A stretch of 64,000 nucleotides of DNA from an uncultured Coriobacteriaceae bacterium. GTDB lineage: Bacteria > Actinomycetota > Coriobacteriia > Coriobacteriales > Atopobiaceae. Positions 52,125 to 61,156 of the stretch are shown one piece after another. The stretch is taken from NCBI GenBank assembly GCA_902779675.1, contig CACZCK010000001.1, forward strand, positions 1-64,000. Reading direction: 5' to 3'. How positions within the stretch are numbered: position 1 is the first letter of the stretch; each line of letters starts with the position of its first letter. The translations under genes and the position numbers were made by a program. The notes under the pieces were generated by a model. That model saw nothing but the letters and a program-made list of their open reading frames with translations, was not told the origin of the DNA and made no database searches.

Positions 52125-52216
52125 GGGCGGCTCCCGGCCATCCCTTCCCGCTCAGTCCTCGGCCGCAAAGAGCGCGGCCTGCGGAAATCGCGGGAAGGGA
52201 TGGCCGGGAGCCGCCC
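52125..52216. repeat. 92-nt near-perfect stem-loop downstream of metQ
   Basis: Two 26-nt perfect arms: 52125-52150 (gggcggctcccggccatccc...) and 52191-52216, its reverse complement. The 40-nt centre folds into GGCCGC...GCGGCC. It is far longer than an ordinary terminator. Confidence 0.85.
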
Positions 52217-52273
52217 TCAGCAGTCCTCGAAAGCCCAGTTGGTTGTCCTTGTTGAGAGTGAGACTCATCCCAT

Positions 52274-52312
52274 GACGGAAGGCCCCCCGCCTTTGGCGAG
52301 GGGCCTTCCGTC
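52274..52312. terminator. Bidirectional terminator between metQ and htrA
   Basis: Perfect 13-bp arms gacggaaggcccc/ggggccttccgtc around a 13-nt centre (CGCC-TTT-GGCG) in the convergent gap. Confidence 0.92.
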
Positions 52313-52336
52313 ACTCTTCGTTGGTTGGGGCTTTAC

Positions 52337-53752
52337 CTAGTTATTGTGGTTGTTGAACAGGTAGTCGATGACGTCCTCGTAGGAGATGTCCTCGCCGTAG
52401 TCGCGACGCTGGCCGAAGGGGCTGTCGATGAGGTACTGCTCCTCCTGCTGCTGCATCTGCTGCTGTTGCTGCTCGTACTGCTCCTGCTGGAGCTTCTGCA
52501 GCTCAGCGTCGTCGCCAAAGGTCACCTGGGCGGTCATCTCCTCGTCGCCGCGCATGAAGGTGATGTCGACGGTCTCGCCGATCTTGTGGCTGCGCACTGC
52601 CAGGATCATGCCGTCTGCAGAAGTGATCTCCTGGCCGTCGAGCGCGATGATGATGTCGCCTTCCTTGAGGCCGGCCGCCTCGGCGGGGCCACCCTCGGCG
52701 ACCTCGGCCACGTAGGCGCCCTGGTTAACCGACAGGTGGTTCTCCTGCGCGTTCTGAGCGTTGACCGTCTGCATGGACAGGCCGATGTAGGCGTGGGTCA
52801 CGGGCTCGCCGGCAATGATCTTGTTGGCGATCTCGATGGCGTAGTTGCCCGGGATGGCAAAGCCGATGCCCGCGAAGGACTGCGTGTCGCTCTGGAACAG
52901 CGTGTCGATACCCACCAGCTTGCCCTCCTCGTTGACCAGCGGGCCACCCGAGTTGCCAGGGTTGATGGACGCGTCGGTCTGGATGAGGTTGGTATAGAGC
53001 GTATTGCCCGAGGCGGACTGCATCAGCTGGTTGCGCGAGAGCGAGCTCACGATGCCTGCGGAGACAGACTGGTCGAGGCCGAAGGGGCTACCGATAGTCA
53101 TGACCCAGTCGCCCACCACCAGCTGATCGGAGTCGCCGATCTCGATGGGAGTGACCTCGTCGCCCTCGAGCTCGGCGTGCACCACAGCCAGGTCAGACGA
53201 GGCGTCGGTACCCACCACGGTGGCGTCGTAGCTCTTGCCGGAGATGGTAACCGACACGGTCTCGGCACCCTCGACCACATGGTAGTTGGTAATGACGTTG
53301 CCGTCGGTATCGAGCACGGCACCCGAACCAATGCCTGCGCCTTCGGCGCTGGTCACATAGACCGAGACCACCGACGGCAGGGCCTTGGCGGCTACGGCCT
53401 TGGCCACGGTTGCGTCCTGCGTGTTGGCCTCGATGCTGATGGTCGGACCAGCAGCGCTCTCGGTGGTCCTGACCACCTTGGTAGTGCCGGTGACGCCCGC
53501 CGCATTGAGCGCAAGCGAGACCGCCACGGCGCCCACTGCGCCGCCAACCAAGCCGCTCACCAGCGACTTGATGGTGCCACCGGAGCTCTTGGCCTTCTGC
53601 TGGGGAATCTGGGCCGCGGTGCTCGCCGCGGCATGGGAGGCGTCGTTATACCCCATCGTCGGTACGCTCTCGACCACCGGCACCTGGGCCGTCTGGTCGT
53701 TCGGCTCGTCCGCGAACGGATACGGAGGACGTCCGGTCGTGTTGTCGTCCAT
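52337..53752 (-). CDS. HtrA/DegP-like serine protease with PDZ domain
   Basis: A 471-residue envelope protease. A cytoplasmic Pro/Asn-rich N-terminus is followed by one membrane span (about 62-85), then a trypsin-like domain with triad His (NYHVVEG), Asp (SDLAVVHAE) and Ser (INPGNSGGPLV), and a PDZ domain (GPAEAAGLKEGDIIIALDG). The C-terminal ~60 residues are unusual: Gln/Glu-rich (LQKLQQEQYEQQQQQMQQQE) and ending in LFNNHNN, likely a coiled coil. AAGGAAGG lies just before the ATG. Confidence 0.92.
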   Translation of the reverse strand: MDDNTTGRPPYPFADEPNDQTAQVPVVESVPTMGYNDASHAAASTAAQIPQQKAKSSGGTIKSLVSGLVGGAVGAVAVSLALNAAGVTGTTKVVRTTESAAGPTISIEANTQDATVAKAVAAKALPSVVSVYVTSAEGAGIGSGAVLDTDGNVITNYHVVEGAETVSVTISGKSYDATVVGTDASSDLAVVHAELEGDEVTPIEIGDSDQLVVGDWVMTIGSPFGLDQSVSAGIVSSLSRNQLMQSASGNTLYTNLIQTDASINPGNSGGPLVNEEGKLVGIDTLFQSDTQSFAGIGFAIPGNYAIEIANKIIAGEPVTHAYIGLSMQTVNAQNAQENHLSVNQGAYVAEVAEGGPAEAAGLKEGDIIIALDGQEITSADGMILAVRSHKIGETVDITFMRGDEEMTAQVTFGDDAELQKLQQEQYEQQQQQMQQQEEQYLIDSPFGQRRDYGEDISYEDVIDYLFNNHNN

Positions 53753-53933
53753 GGCTCTCGCCTTCCTTTCGCATGGGCTGTGCCCATGCCCTTGGGTACG
53801 TTGGAACTGTACCCGTTATAACGCTTGGCGATTCAGACGCAACCTTCGTCATGCAAGCTGAACAAGCCTCATAGTTTCCTGAAAGCCATCCTTGTCACCA
53901 TACGCAAACGAGCCCCGAAGGGCTCGCGTCAAG

Positions 53934-54608
53934 CTAGAGCTTGAAGAGGTATCCGACGCCACGCACCGTAACGATGTGGGCAGCCACCTGCGGTCCAACC
54001 TTGGAGCGCACGCGCCTGATGTGCACGTCGACGGTACGAGTGCCACCGCAGTACTCGAAGCCCCACACGCGGTGGAGCAGCGTCTCGCGCGAATAGGCAC
54101 GCGAGGGGTGCGTGGCCAAAAACGAAAGCAGCGAGTACTCCATAAGGGTGAGGTCGACGGGATTGCTGTCGATGTAGACCTGGTAGGTAGCCAGGTTGAT
54201 GGTCATGTTATCGACCGTAACGATGTCGGCAGAAGCACTCTCCTCGCCCGGCCACAGCAGCAACGCGCAGCGTACGGCAAACTCGGCCTTACCCGCGGAT
54301 GCCAGAACGAAGTCGTTGCGGCCCTGGGCAGGCATGTGCAGGTTGGAAAGCTTGTCCTCGTCCTGGATGAACAGCGTGGGGATGAAGCCATTGTCTGCGA
54401 CGTAGGAATCGACGGCGTTGAGCGTGTCCTGCTCGAGCCCGTCGAGGTCCAAGATCACCAGGTCAAAGTCCTGACCGGTCGAAATAGCCTGCTGAAAGGT
54501 CTGGGGAGTGGCCGGCAGGATAGAGGCGTCGAGGGCATGCTTGAGCTCGCCCATGCGCTCGTAGAAGCGCGATGTACGGGCTATAAGCAGGATGTTCTTA
54601 TGATGCAT
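53934..54608 (-). CDS. GlnR-like orphan OmpR-family regulator
   Basis: A 224-residue regulator with no kinase gene beside it. The receiver lacks the paired acidic residues (NILLIART instead of VDDE) but keeps an Asp in LVILDLDG, as in actinobacterial GlnR, which works without phosphorylation. The winged helix (YSRETLLHRVWGFEYCGGTRTVDVHIRR) is nearly the GlnR/RegX3 recognition helix. glnA, with an exact GlnR-type box, an amino-acid ABC operon and a second glutamine synthetase are in the same window, which supports nitrogen control. RegX3-like is the alternative. Confidence 0.8.
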   Translation of the reverse strand: MHHKNILLIARTSRFYERMGELKHALDASILPATPQTFQQAISTGQDFDLVILDLDGLEQDTLNAVDSYVADNGFIPTLFIQDEDKLSNLHMPAQGRNDFVLASAGKAEFAVRCALLLWPGEESASADIVTVDNMTINLATYQVYIDSNPVDLTLMEYSLLSFLATHPSRAYSRETLLHRVWGFEYCGGTRTVDVHIRRVRSKVGPQVAAHIVTVRGVGYLFKL

Positions 54609-54754
54609 CCTTGGCTCCTTGCCATCTGGTCAGCCGCTGATACAACGCATTACAACTAACAGAGACTAGCACAAATCGACCAGCGGCTTGCAAGTCACAC
54701 ATTTCTGGGGCATCTCCTTCACAGGCAGACCAAAGCACGCACACGCAGAAATAC

Positions 54755-54792
54755 CGCCACTCCCCAGACGGTCGACCCGCTGGGGAGTGGCG
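54755..54792 (-). terminator. Terminator of the amino-acid ABC operon
   Basis: Perfect 12-bp arms cgccactcccca/tggggagtggcg, 39 nt after the ATP-binding gene stop. Confidence 0.85.
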
Positions 54793-54830
54793 CTGACGTG
54801 CAATCGGGATGCCTGCGACTCGAAACCGCG

Positions 54831-55700
54831 CTATTTGATGGAGCCCAGGAACTGCTTGGTTCGGTCGTGCTGCGGATTGTCGAAGACCTGCTCGGGCAGA
54901 CCCTGCTCCACCACCACGCCGCCTTCCATGAAGACCACGCGGTCGCCCACGTCGCGGGCGAAGCCCATCTCGTGCGTGACCACGATCATGGTCATGTCGC
55001 CGTGGAGGGCCAGCTCACGCATGACGCCCAGGACGTCACGCACCAGCTCGGGGTCGAGCGCCGAGGTGGGCTCGTCGAAGAGGAGCACCTTGGGATGCAT
55101 TGCCACCGCGCGCGCGATAGCTACGCGCTGCTGCTGGCCACCCGAGAGCTGGGGTGGCTTGTAGTCGATGCGGTCGCCCAGGCCCACGGCCTCGAGCTGC
55201 TTGACCGCCTCGGCGCGTGCCTCGTCCTTGTTCTTCTTAAGCACCTTGGTCTGCCCGATCATGACGTTCTCGAGCGCCGTGAGATGCGGAAAGAGGTTGA
55301 AGCTCTGGAACACCATGCCCAGGTCGCGGCGGATGAGACCGACCTCCTTGGCGCTCTTGCCCGTGATCTCGTCATCGTCGATGAGGATGTGGCCGGCAGT
55401 GGGGGTCTCCAACAGGTTGATGCAGCGCAGCATGGTCGACTTGCCCGAACCCGAGGGTCCAAGCACCACCACGATCTCGCCATTCCACACGTTGAGGTTG
55501 ACGTCGCGCAGCACCTGCGTCTCGCCGTCGAAGGTCTTCATGAGGTGCTCGATACGCACCACGGGATGCTCGCCCTCGACGAAGTGGTGCTTGGAGAGCG
55601 AGAGGTCGTGGTCAAAGGCGATGCGTGCGGCCTCAGCCGCATCCATCGCGGGCGGGACGTCGAAGGTCAGGCCACCATGGCCGTGATTCTTGCCAAACAT
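54831..55700 (-). CDS. Polar amino-acid ABC transporter ATP-binding protein
   Basis: A 289-residue GlnQ/HisP-type ATPase. Walker [11 protein letters not shown], signature [15 protein letters not shown] and Walker [13 protein letters not shown] are intact. About 45 residues at the N-terminus ([22 protein letters not shown]...) precede the usual domain start at [11 protein letters not shown] and are not typical. It is 4 nt downstream of the permease gene. Confidence 0.92.
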   Translation of the reverse strand: MFGKNHGHGGLTFDVPPAMDAAEAARIAFDHDLSLSKHHFVEGEHPVVRIEHLMKTFDGETQVLRDVNLNVWNGEIVVVLGPSGSGKSTMLRCINLLETPTAGHILIDDDEITGKSAKEVGLIRRDLGMVFQSFNLFPHLTALENVMIGQTKVLKKNKDEARAEAVKQLEAVGLGDRIDYKPPQLSGGQQQRVAIARAVAMHPKVLLFDEPTSALDPELVRDVLGVMRELALHGDMTMIVVTHEMGFARDVGDRVVFMEGGVVVEQGLPEQVFDNPQHDRTKQFLGSIK

Positions 55701-55703
55701 CGT

Positions 55704-57107
55704 CTACACCTCCTGTACGGCGACGGGAGCCAACGGGGAGACCGAGGTGCCAAAGGCGTCGTCGCGGGCAGCCTCGAAGTGCACGCCGAGCTCGCTCGGA
55801 AGCGGCGTGGCCTCGCCGGCGCTTGCGGCCTTGACCGCCGCCTTGCCCTTGGGTCTGGGGCCGCCACCACGCTCGGAGTTGGCGATGCGCTGCTCCACGT
55901 AGCCGACTGCCTTGATGAGCGGCAGCGTCACGATGAGGTAGAAGATGGCGGCTGCCACGTACGGGGTCATGTTGCCCGACACCGAAGTCAGGTTCTTGGC
56001 GAACATCATCAGCTCCATGACACCCACCGACGAGAGCAGCGAGGTGTCCTTGTAGGAGGTGATGAAGTCGCTGGTGACCGTGGGGATGACGCGACGGATG
56101 GTCTGCGGCAGGATGATGTCGAACATGGTCTGGAAGTAGTTCATGCCCAGGCTCGAGGCCGCCTCGTACTGGCCCTGCGGGATGGACTGGATACCCGCGC
56201 GGAAGATCTCGGCAAGGTAGGCGGACGCGTTGATGGCAATGACGATCACGCCCAGCACGTTGTTGTCGATGTTGATATTCATCATCGGCAAGCCGAAGAA
56301 CATGATGTAGATCTGCAGGAACAGCGGCGTACCGCGCAGGATGTTGATGTAGACGATCGCGATGAGGCGCAGAAGCGGATTCTTGGAGATCTTCATCAGG
56401 GCAAAGATGAGACCGAGCACGATGGCGAACGGATAGGCGATCACCACGATGAGCAGGCAGAGCAGCCAGCCCGGCACCAGCGTGGCAAATGCCGTGGCCA
56501 GAAGCTGCGGTTTGAAGAACATGCCCAAGAACGGGTTGGAGTTCCATGCCTGCACCCAGGGAGCCTCGTCGAGGGTGGCCACAAGCGCCTGCAGCGGCGT
56601 GTTAGCGATGGTCTTGATGGGCTTGGACTCGGCAAGCTGCTGCTCGCCGTCCTGGTTGACGTAGCTGCCACCCACGCTGACCTCTCCGCCGTCAGCGGGG
56701 AACTTCATGCCCTCGACCTCGAGGCGCAGCAGATAGCCTGCCTCGATTGGCTCGGAGAATGTCACCTCGAGCTGCGTGTCGGCCGGTGTGGCGGTGCCCT
56801 CGACCTTTGCGCGCGAGAGCCCCTCGAGCACCGTGATCTTGGTGCTCGAGCCGTCGAAGGTGCCACCCTCGGGCAGGACCAGGGTGACGGAGGAGACCTT
56901 CTCACCCTCCTCGACCGTTCCCTCCCAGGTCAGGCGCGTGGCGAGGCCTCCGATGACCCCCGATCCGCCGTTCTCGTTGGGGCGCGCGGTTGCCTTGTTG
57001 GTGGTGAGCGCGTAGGCACTGTGCGGAGCGGCCAGGGCGAACGCCACAGCCAGCATGGCCACAAGCGCCGCAAGGCCCCACTTGGTACCCCTCCTCGTGT
57101 TGCTCAT
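55704..57107 (-). CDS. Polar amino-acid ABC permease with exported N-terminal domain
   Basis: A 467-residue permease, about 220 residues longer than usual. An N-terminal signal segment (KWGLAALVAMLAVAFALAAPHSAYA) is followed by a ~170-residue, probably extracellular beta-rich domain (residues about 35-200), then a standard HisM-type permease with an EAA loop (EAASSLGMNYFQTMFDIILPQTIRR) and five to six spans. The C-terminus has a Lys/Pro tail. GGAAGGAACGAGAG lies just upstream. Confidence 0.88.
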   Translation of the reverse strand: MSNTRRGTKWGLAALVAMLAVAFALAAPHSAYALTTNKATARPNENGGSGVIGGLATRLTWEGTVEEGEKVSSVTLVLPEGGTFDGSSTKITVLEGLSRAKVEGTATPADTQLEVTFSEPIEAGYLLRLEVEGMKFPADGGEVSVGGSYVNQDGEQQLAESKPIKTIANTPLQALVATLDEAPWVQAWNSNPFLGMFFKPQLLATAFATLVPGWLLCLLIVVIAYPFAIVLGLIFALMKISKNPLLRLIAIVYINILRGTPLFLQIYIMFFGLPMMNINIDNNVLGVIVIAINASAYLAEIFRAGIQSIPQGQYEAASSLGMNYFQTMFDIILPQTIRRVIPTVTSDFITSYKDTSLLSSVGVMELMMFAKNLTSVSGNMTPYVAAAIFYLIVTLPLIKAVGYVEQRIANSERGGGPRPKGKAAVKAASAGEATPLPSELGVHFEAARDDAFGTSVSPLAPVAVQEV

Positions 57108-57201
57108 CTCTCGTTCCTTCCCTAACTGACCATGCGGCTGCGGAGCAAAAGCGTGCGCCTCTGCCCCGCAGCCACAGACGTGACCCTCTGGATCGTTGCG
57201 G

Positions 57202-58026
57202 CTACAGCTCAGAGCCGAACCACTCGGCCTCGATGGCGGCCATCGAGCCGTCCTCCTGCATCTCGGCCAGCGCGGCGTTGATGGCCGCGGTGAGGCCGGG
57301 GTTGTCCTTGGAGATGGCGATGCCGTACTGCTCGCCGGTGGGAATCTCCTCGATGATCTCGAGGTCGGAGTAGGACATCTTGATCTGGTAGCGGGAGACC
57401 GGCAGGTCGCAGACGACGGCGTCGTAGAGGCCCGACTGCACGCCGCTCATGGCGTCGATGATGGTGGAGAGGCGCTTCTTGGTGGCGTTGGGCAGGTTCT
57501 CGTCGGCCCAGTCGGCACCCGTGGTGCCACCCTGCACCGCGATGGTCTTGGACGCGTCGTCGAGGCTCTCGGCCGTCTCGGTCGAGCCGGCCTTGACCAC
57601 GATGGACTGGTTGGAGTCGACGTAGGGGTCGGACATGTCGACCTCGGCCTGGCGGGCGTCGGTGATGGTCATGCCGGCAATGGCGATGTCGGCCTTGCCG
57701 CCGTTCTTGATGGTGGGAACCAGCGTGTCAAAATCCTGGCTGGGGAGCCAGTTGACCTCGAGGCCGAGGTGCTCGGCGAGCGACTTGGAAACGTCGATGT
57801 CAAAGCCCTCGGGGTCGCCCGTAGTCTCGTTCATCGACTCGAACGGCGGGAAGAAGAGGTTGGAGATGCAGGTGAGCTTGCCCTCGTTGACGACGGTGTA
57901 CTCGCCATCCGCGGCCTGAGGCGCGGCATCGGCCGCATCGGAGCCGGAGGAGCCGCAACCGGCAAGCAGACCTGCCGCTGCGATGGAGCCAACCTGCACG
58001 AACTGACGACGGGTGAGCATGCTCAT
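57202..58026 (-). CDS. Polar amino-acid binding lipoprotein, copy 1
   Basis: A 274-residue periplasmic-type binding protein (SBP_bac_3). It has an RR-x-F signal, a lipobox LLAGCG (Cys near residue 26), and the family core LTCISNLFFPPFESMNETTGDPEGFDIDVSKSLAEHLGL, ADIAIAGMTITDARQAEVDMSDPY and AVQGGTTGADWA. The ATG at 58026 has AGGAAGG 8 nt upstream. Copy 2 (58100-58924) is a tandem paralogue; both lie before one permease gene. Confidence 0.9.
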   Translation of the reverse strand: MSMLTRRQFVQVGSIAAAGLLAGCGSSGSDAADAAPQAADGEYTVVNEGKLTCISNLFFPPFESMNETTGDPEGFDIDVSKSLAEHLGLEVNWLPSQDFDTLVPTIKNGGKADIAIAGMTITDARQAEVDMSDPYVDSNQSIVVKAGSTETAESLDDASKTIAVQGGTTGADWADENLPNATKKRLSTIIDAMSGVQSGLYDAVVCDLPVSRYQIKMSYSDLEIIEEIPTGEQYGIAISKDNPGLTAAINAALAEMQEDGSMAAIEAEWFGSEL

Positions 58027-58099
58027 GTCAAACACCTTCCTATGCTGCCCGCAAGCGGGCGATATGGGGCACTATGCCCCGCGTTCCATTGCCGTTGCG

Positions 58100-58924
58100 C
58101 TACTCGGACACCGAGCCGAACCACTTCTCCTTGAGCTCGTCCATGGTGCCATCGGCCTGCATGTCAGCCATAGCCTGGTTGATGGCGGCGGTCAGGCCCG
58201 GGTTGTCCTTGGAGACCACGATGCCGTACTGCTCGCCCGTGGGAATCTCGACGGAGACCTCGCAGTCGGTGAAGGACACCGTGCACATGTTGCCCACCAC
58301 GGGAAGGTCGGCGCAAACCGCGTCGTAGTGGCCCGTGGAGAGGCCCGCCATGCACTCGGTGACGGTGGTGAGCGGCACGATGGTGGCAGACGCCATGTTC
58401 TCCTTGGCGTAGGCCTCGCCCGTGGTGCCGGACTGGACGGCGATCTTGATGCCGTCGGCGTTGAGGGCCTCCTCGTCCTTGGCCGTCGCGTCGGACTTGA
58501 CGGCGATGCCCAGGTTGGAATCGAGGTAGGCGTCGGTGAAGTCGATCTCGGCCTTGCGCTCCTCGGTGATCGAGAAAGCGGAGTTGCCAATGTCGGCCTT
58601 GCCGCCCTGCTTGATCATGGGAATAATCGCGTCGAAGTTGGTGGGTGGGAGATACTCGCAGGTCAGGCCCAGGCGCGAGGCGATCTCGTTGGAGAGGTCG
58701 ACGTCAAAGCCCTTGGCCTCGCCGTCCTCGAAGGAGTCCAGCGGGGGGAAGTCAAGGTCGGAGGCGACGATGAGCGTGCCCTCCTTGACCAGCGTGTAGT
58801 CGGCTGCGGCCTCGTCGGCGGCGGGGGCGGCGGAGTCGGAGGAGCCGCCGCAGGCGCTCAGCATCAGTGCGACAGCGGAGGCGGCACCAAAGAAGCCGCG
58901 ACGGGTGGTGGTGTACGTGCTCAT
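58100..58924 (-). CDS. Polar amino-acid binding lipoprotein, copy 2
   Basis: A 274-residue paralogue of copy 1 and first gene of the operon. The lipobox is MLSACGG; GTLIVASDLDFPPLDSFEDGEAKGFDVDLSNEIASRLGL and KADIGNSAFSITEERKAEIDFTDAYL are the binding-protein blocks. The ligand-contact segment differs from copy 1 (NSAF versus AGMT), which fits a different or overlapping amino-acid preference. AAGGAAGGGG lies 6 nt before the ATG. Confidence 0.9.
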   Translation of the reverse strand: MSTYTTTRRGFFGAASAVALMLSACGGSSDSAAPAADEAAADYTLVKEGTLIVASDLDFPPLDSFEDGEAKGFDVDLSNEIASRLGLTCEYLPPTNFDAIIPMIKQGGKADIGNSAFSITEERKAEIDFTDAYLDSNLGIAVKSDATAKDEEALNADGIKIAVQSGTTGEAYAKENMASATIVPLTTVTECMAGLSTGHYDAVCADLPVVGNMCTVSFTDCEVSVEIPTGEQYGIVVSKDNPGLTAAINQAMADMQADGTMDELKEKWFGSVSE

Positions 58925-59236
58925 GGAATATCCCCTTCCTTGAGGTGTGCGTGGCGGTCTGCTGGCACGGAGACGGCGGGTGTACCTATCTCCTATCGAA
59001 CCGCCTGTTACAAGAAACCCGATTGGGAACTCTCATCTTGACGCTTTATCCAACTAAAGAACCCGGAATCCCATTGTGTTTATCAATCTGATACAAATCA
59101 CGTATACGAGTACGCCTGTATTCAATTCTTTGTGCATATTTCTGTATAACTGACCTATGCTATGCGCATAAAGCAACGCCGCAGAGACGCATGCCCCTGC
59201 GGCGTTGGTCATCTCTGCCAATGAGCGTGGCTGCTG
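58925..59236. promoter_or_regulatory. Promoter region of the amino-acid ABC operon
   Basis: A 312-nt, AT-richer, gene-free stretch between two same-strand genes. It includes TTGTAACAGGCGG near 59010-59024, which only partly resembles a GlnR half-site, and the glnA terminator at 59174-59207. I saw no clear second operator. Confidence 0.4.
59174..59207 (-). terminator. Terminator after glnA
   Basis: Perfect 11-bp arms caacgccgcag/ctgcggcgttg with a 12-nt loop, 30 nt after the glnA stop. Confidence 0.85.
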
Positions 59237-60577
59237 CTACAGGCCGTTGTAGTAGCGCTTGCGCTCCCAGTCGGTAACGGTGGTGCAGTACTCGTTCCAC
59301 TCGCGGCGCTTTGCGGCAGCCAGGTACTCGAAGATGTGCTCGCCGAGCGTCTCGCGCATGAGCTCGCTCGACTCGAAGTGCTCAATGGCCTCGCCAAGCG
59401 TGTGGGGAAGGCGGGCGATGCCGCGCGATGCGGCCTCGGCCTCGCTGAGGTCGAGGTAGTTGCCGCTCATCTCCTCGGGAAGGGGCAGTCCCTCCTCGAT
59501 GCCGCGGATGCCTGCTGCCAGCGTGACGGCGAGCGCCAGATAGGGGTTGGCGGTCGGGTCGGGGTTGCGCAGCTCGACGCGAGTGGAGTTGTGCTTGCCG
59601 GGCTTGTGCGTAGGAATGCGTACCAGGGCAGAGCGGTTCTTGCGGCCCCAAGTGGCATACACCGGCACCTCGCCGTTGTTGACCAGGCGCTTGTACGAGT
59701 TGACGGTGGGGTTAGTGACCAGCGCAAACTCCGGCGCATACTTGAGCAGGCCCGCCACGTAGTGCTGGGCCACGTCGGAGAGGTGCGCGGGATGGTATTC
59801 CTTGGGTGCCCAGAACAGGTTAGTGCCCTCGTGGTCAAACAGCGACTGGTACAGGAACATGCCCGAACCGGAGTACTCGGTAAGCGGCTTGGGCATGAAC
59901 GAGGCGAACATGTCGTTGGCCATGGCCTCCTGGCGGATCACCAGACGCGCCGTCATGATGTTATCGGCGCAGCTCACGGCCTCGGCATAGCGCAGCTCCA
60001 CGGAGTTCTGCGAGGGGGCGTTGGAGTGGAAGGAGTACTCCACGGGGATGGACATGCGCTCGAGCATGAGCGTGGTCTCGCGGCGCAGGTCGGTGGAGAC
60101 ATCTGACGAGGTGAGGTCGAAGTAGCCGGCGTAGTCCAGCGGCACCGGGTCGATGTTGTTGCCGAAGTAGAAGTACTCGATCTTGGGGCCAACGTTGAGC
60201 ACGTAGCCCTTCTCGTCGACCTTACGGAAGAGGTCTCTCAGGCAGGAACGCGGGTCTCCGTCGAACGGCTCGCGCGAGGGGATCCGCACGTCGCAGAACA
60301 TGCGCGCGACGCCCTTCTCCTTGGGACGCCAAGGCAGGATGGTGAAGGTGCTCGGATCGGGGTAGGCCAGCATGTCGGACTCCTCCATGGGCGTGAAGCC
60401 CTCGATGGACGAGCCGTCGAAGCCGATGCCTTCGGTGAAGGCCTCCTCGAGCTCCTCCGACGAGATGGAGAACGACTTGAGGTTACCGAGCACATCGGTG
60501 AACCACAGCCTGATGAAGCGGATGTCGCGCTTCTCGACGGTGCGCAGAACGAAATCAATCTCGTGGTCGCCGCTCAT
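59237..60577 (-). CDS. glnA: Glutamine synthetase type I, alpha subtype
   Basis: A 446-residue GSI. Signatures include RLWFTDVLGNLKSFSIS, GFDGSSIEGF, the ATP-binding KPLTEYSGSGMFLYQSL (a variant of the usual KPxxGxxGSGMHxHxSL) and the NRSALVRIP block. The length and the segment SGNYLDLSEAEAASRGI (in place of the adenylylated Tyr loop NLYDLP) mark the GSI-alpha form, which is not controlled by adenylylation. A GTAAC-n6-GAAAC element lies 85 nt upstream. GSIII at 34493 is the second isoform. Confidence 0.95.
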   Translation of the reverse strand: MSGDHEIDFVLRTVEKRDIRFIRLWFTDVLGNLKSFSISSEELEEAFTEGIGFDGSSIEGFTPMEESDMLAYPDPSTFTILPWRPKEKGVARMFCDVRIPSREPFDGDPRSCLRDLFRKVDEKGYVLNVGPKIEYFYFGNNIDPVPLDYAGYFDLTSSDVSTDLRRETTLMLERMSIPVEYSFHSNAPSQNSVELRYAEAVSCADNIMTARLVIRQEAMANDMFASFMPKPLTEYSGSGMFLYQSLFDHEGTNLFWAPKEYHPAHLSDVAQHYVAGLLKYAPEFALVTNPTVNSYKRLVNNGEVPVYATWGRKNRSALVRIPTHKPGKHNSTRVELRNPDPTANPYLALAVTLAAGIRGIEEGLPLPEEMSGNYLDLSEAEAASRGIARLPHTLGEAIEHFESSELMRETLGEHIFEYLAAAKRREWNEYCTTVTDWERKRYYNGL

Positions 60578-60661
60578 GTGACAACCTCCCTGGACATGAC
60601 GCGGGTGCGTCCCCCTTTGTGCTAACGTGCCCTAGCGTACCAATTATCGGAGCCTCGGTGG

Positions 60662-60677
60662 GTTTCGCTTCTGTTAC
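60662..60677 (-). promoter_or_regulatory. GlnR-type box upstream of glnA
   Basis: On the minus strand GTAAC-agaagc-GAAAC, an exact match to the known GlnR half-site pair GTnAC-n6-GAAAC, 85-100 nt upstream of the glnA start. Confidence 0.7.
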
Positions 60678-60706
60678 CCCTTATAGCCATAAAAGACTGA
60701 ATGGCC

Positions 60707-60931
60707 TCAGGACGAGCCTGGGCGGCGTTCCCCCATGGCCGCCACCTTGCGTTCGGCGGCGGCGATCGCCTCGCCGGTGCGCGGGCACACCACAGGCGCA
60801 TCTGCCGCACCATGGCAGGCGGCCGACGACGAGCACGAGTCGCACGAGGAACCCTTGCGGCGTATGCCGCGCAGGGCAAAGGCGAGCAAGACGCCCACCA
60901 CGAGGAGCACCATGACGTCGGCGACGCTCAA
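60707..60931 (-). CDS. Cys-rich single-span membrane protein (FeoB-associated type)
   Basis: A 74-residue protein with one N-terminal hydrophobic segment (DVMVLLVVGVLLAFAL), then a Cys cluster (SCDSCSSSAAC) and a later Cys, the layout of FeoB-associated Cys-rich membrane proteins. The start is TTG at 60931: AAGGAGG lies 8 nt upstream. No FeoA/FeoB gene is in the window, so an iron role is only an analogy. Confidence 0.7.
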   Translation of the reverse strand: MSVADVMVLLVVGVLLAFALRGIRRKGSSCDSCSSSAACHGAADAPVVCPRTGEAIAAAERKVAAMGERRPGSS

Positions 60932-61156
60932 GTCAGCACCCTCCTTCCGCACGCCTCGGCATGCCCAGACAACCCAGGCAACACCCCTCCCGTGACCCGC
61001 ATGGCAACTCGCTGCCGCGCTAGATTACCCCGAAGACCGAATCTGTGGCACTTGTCGGCTGACTCACACTATACCGCGGGCGATTCTTCGCTGCGAGTGG
61101 TCTAGAATCCTAGCATGTACGTGCACTGCACTTGGGACAACAGAAAGGACCCACCT

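Noticed and set aside
59005-59025. TTGTAACAGGCGG before the amino-acid ABC operon as a GlnR site
   Set aside because: The GAAAC half-site does not follow at 6 nt; only one half matches.
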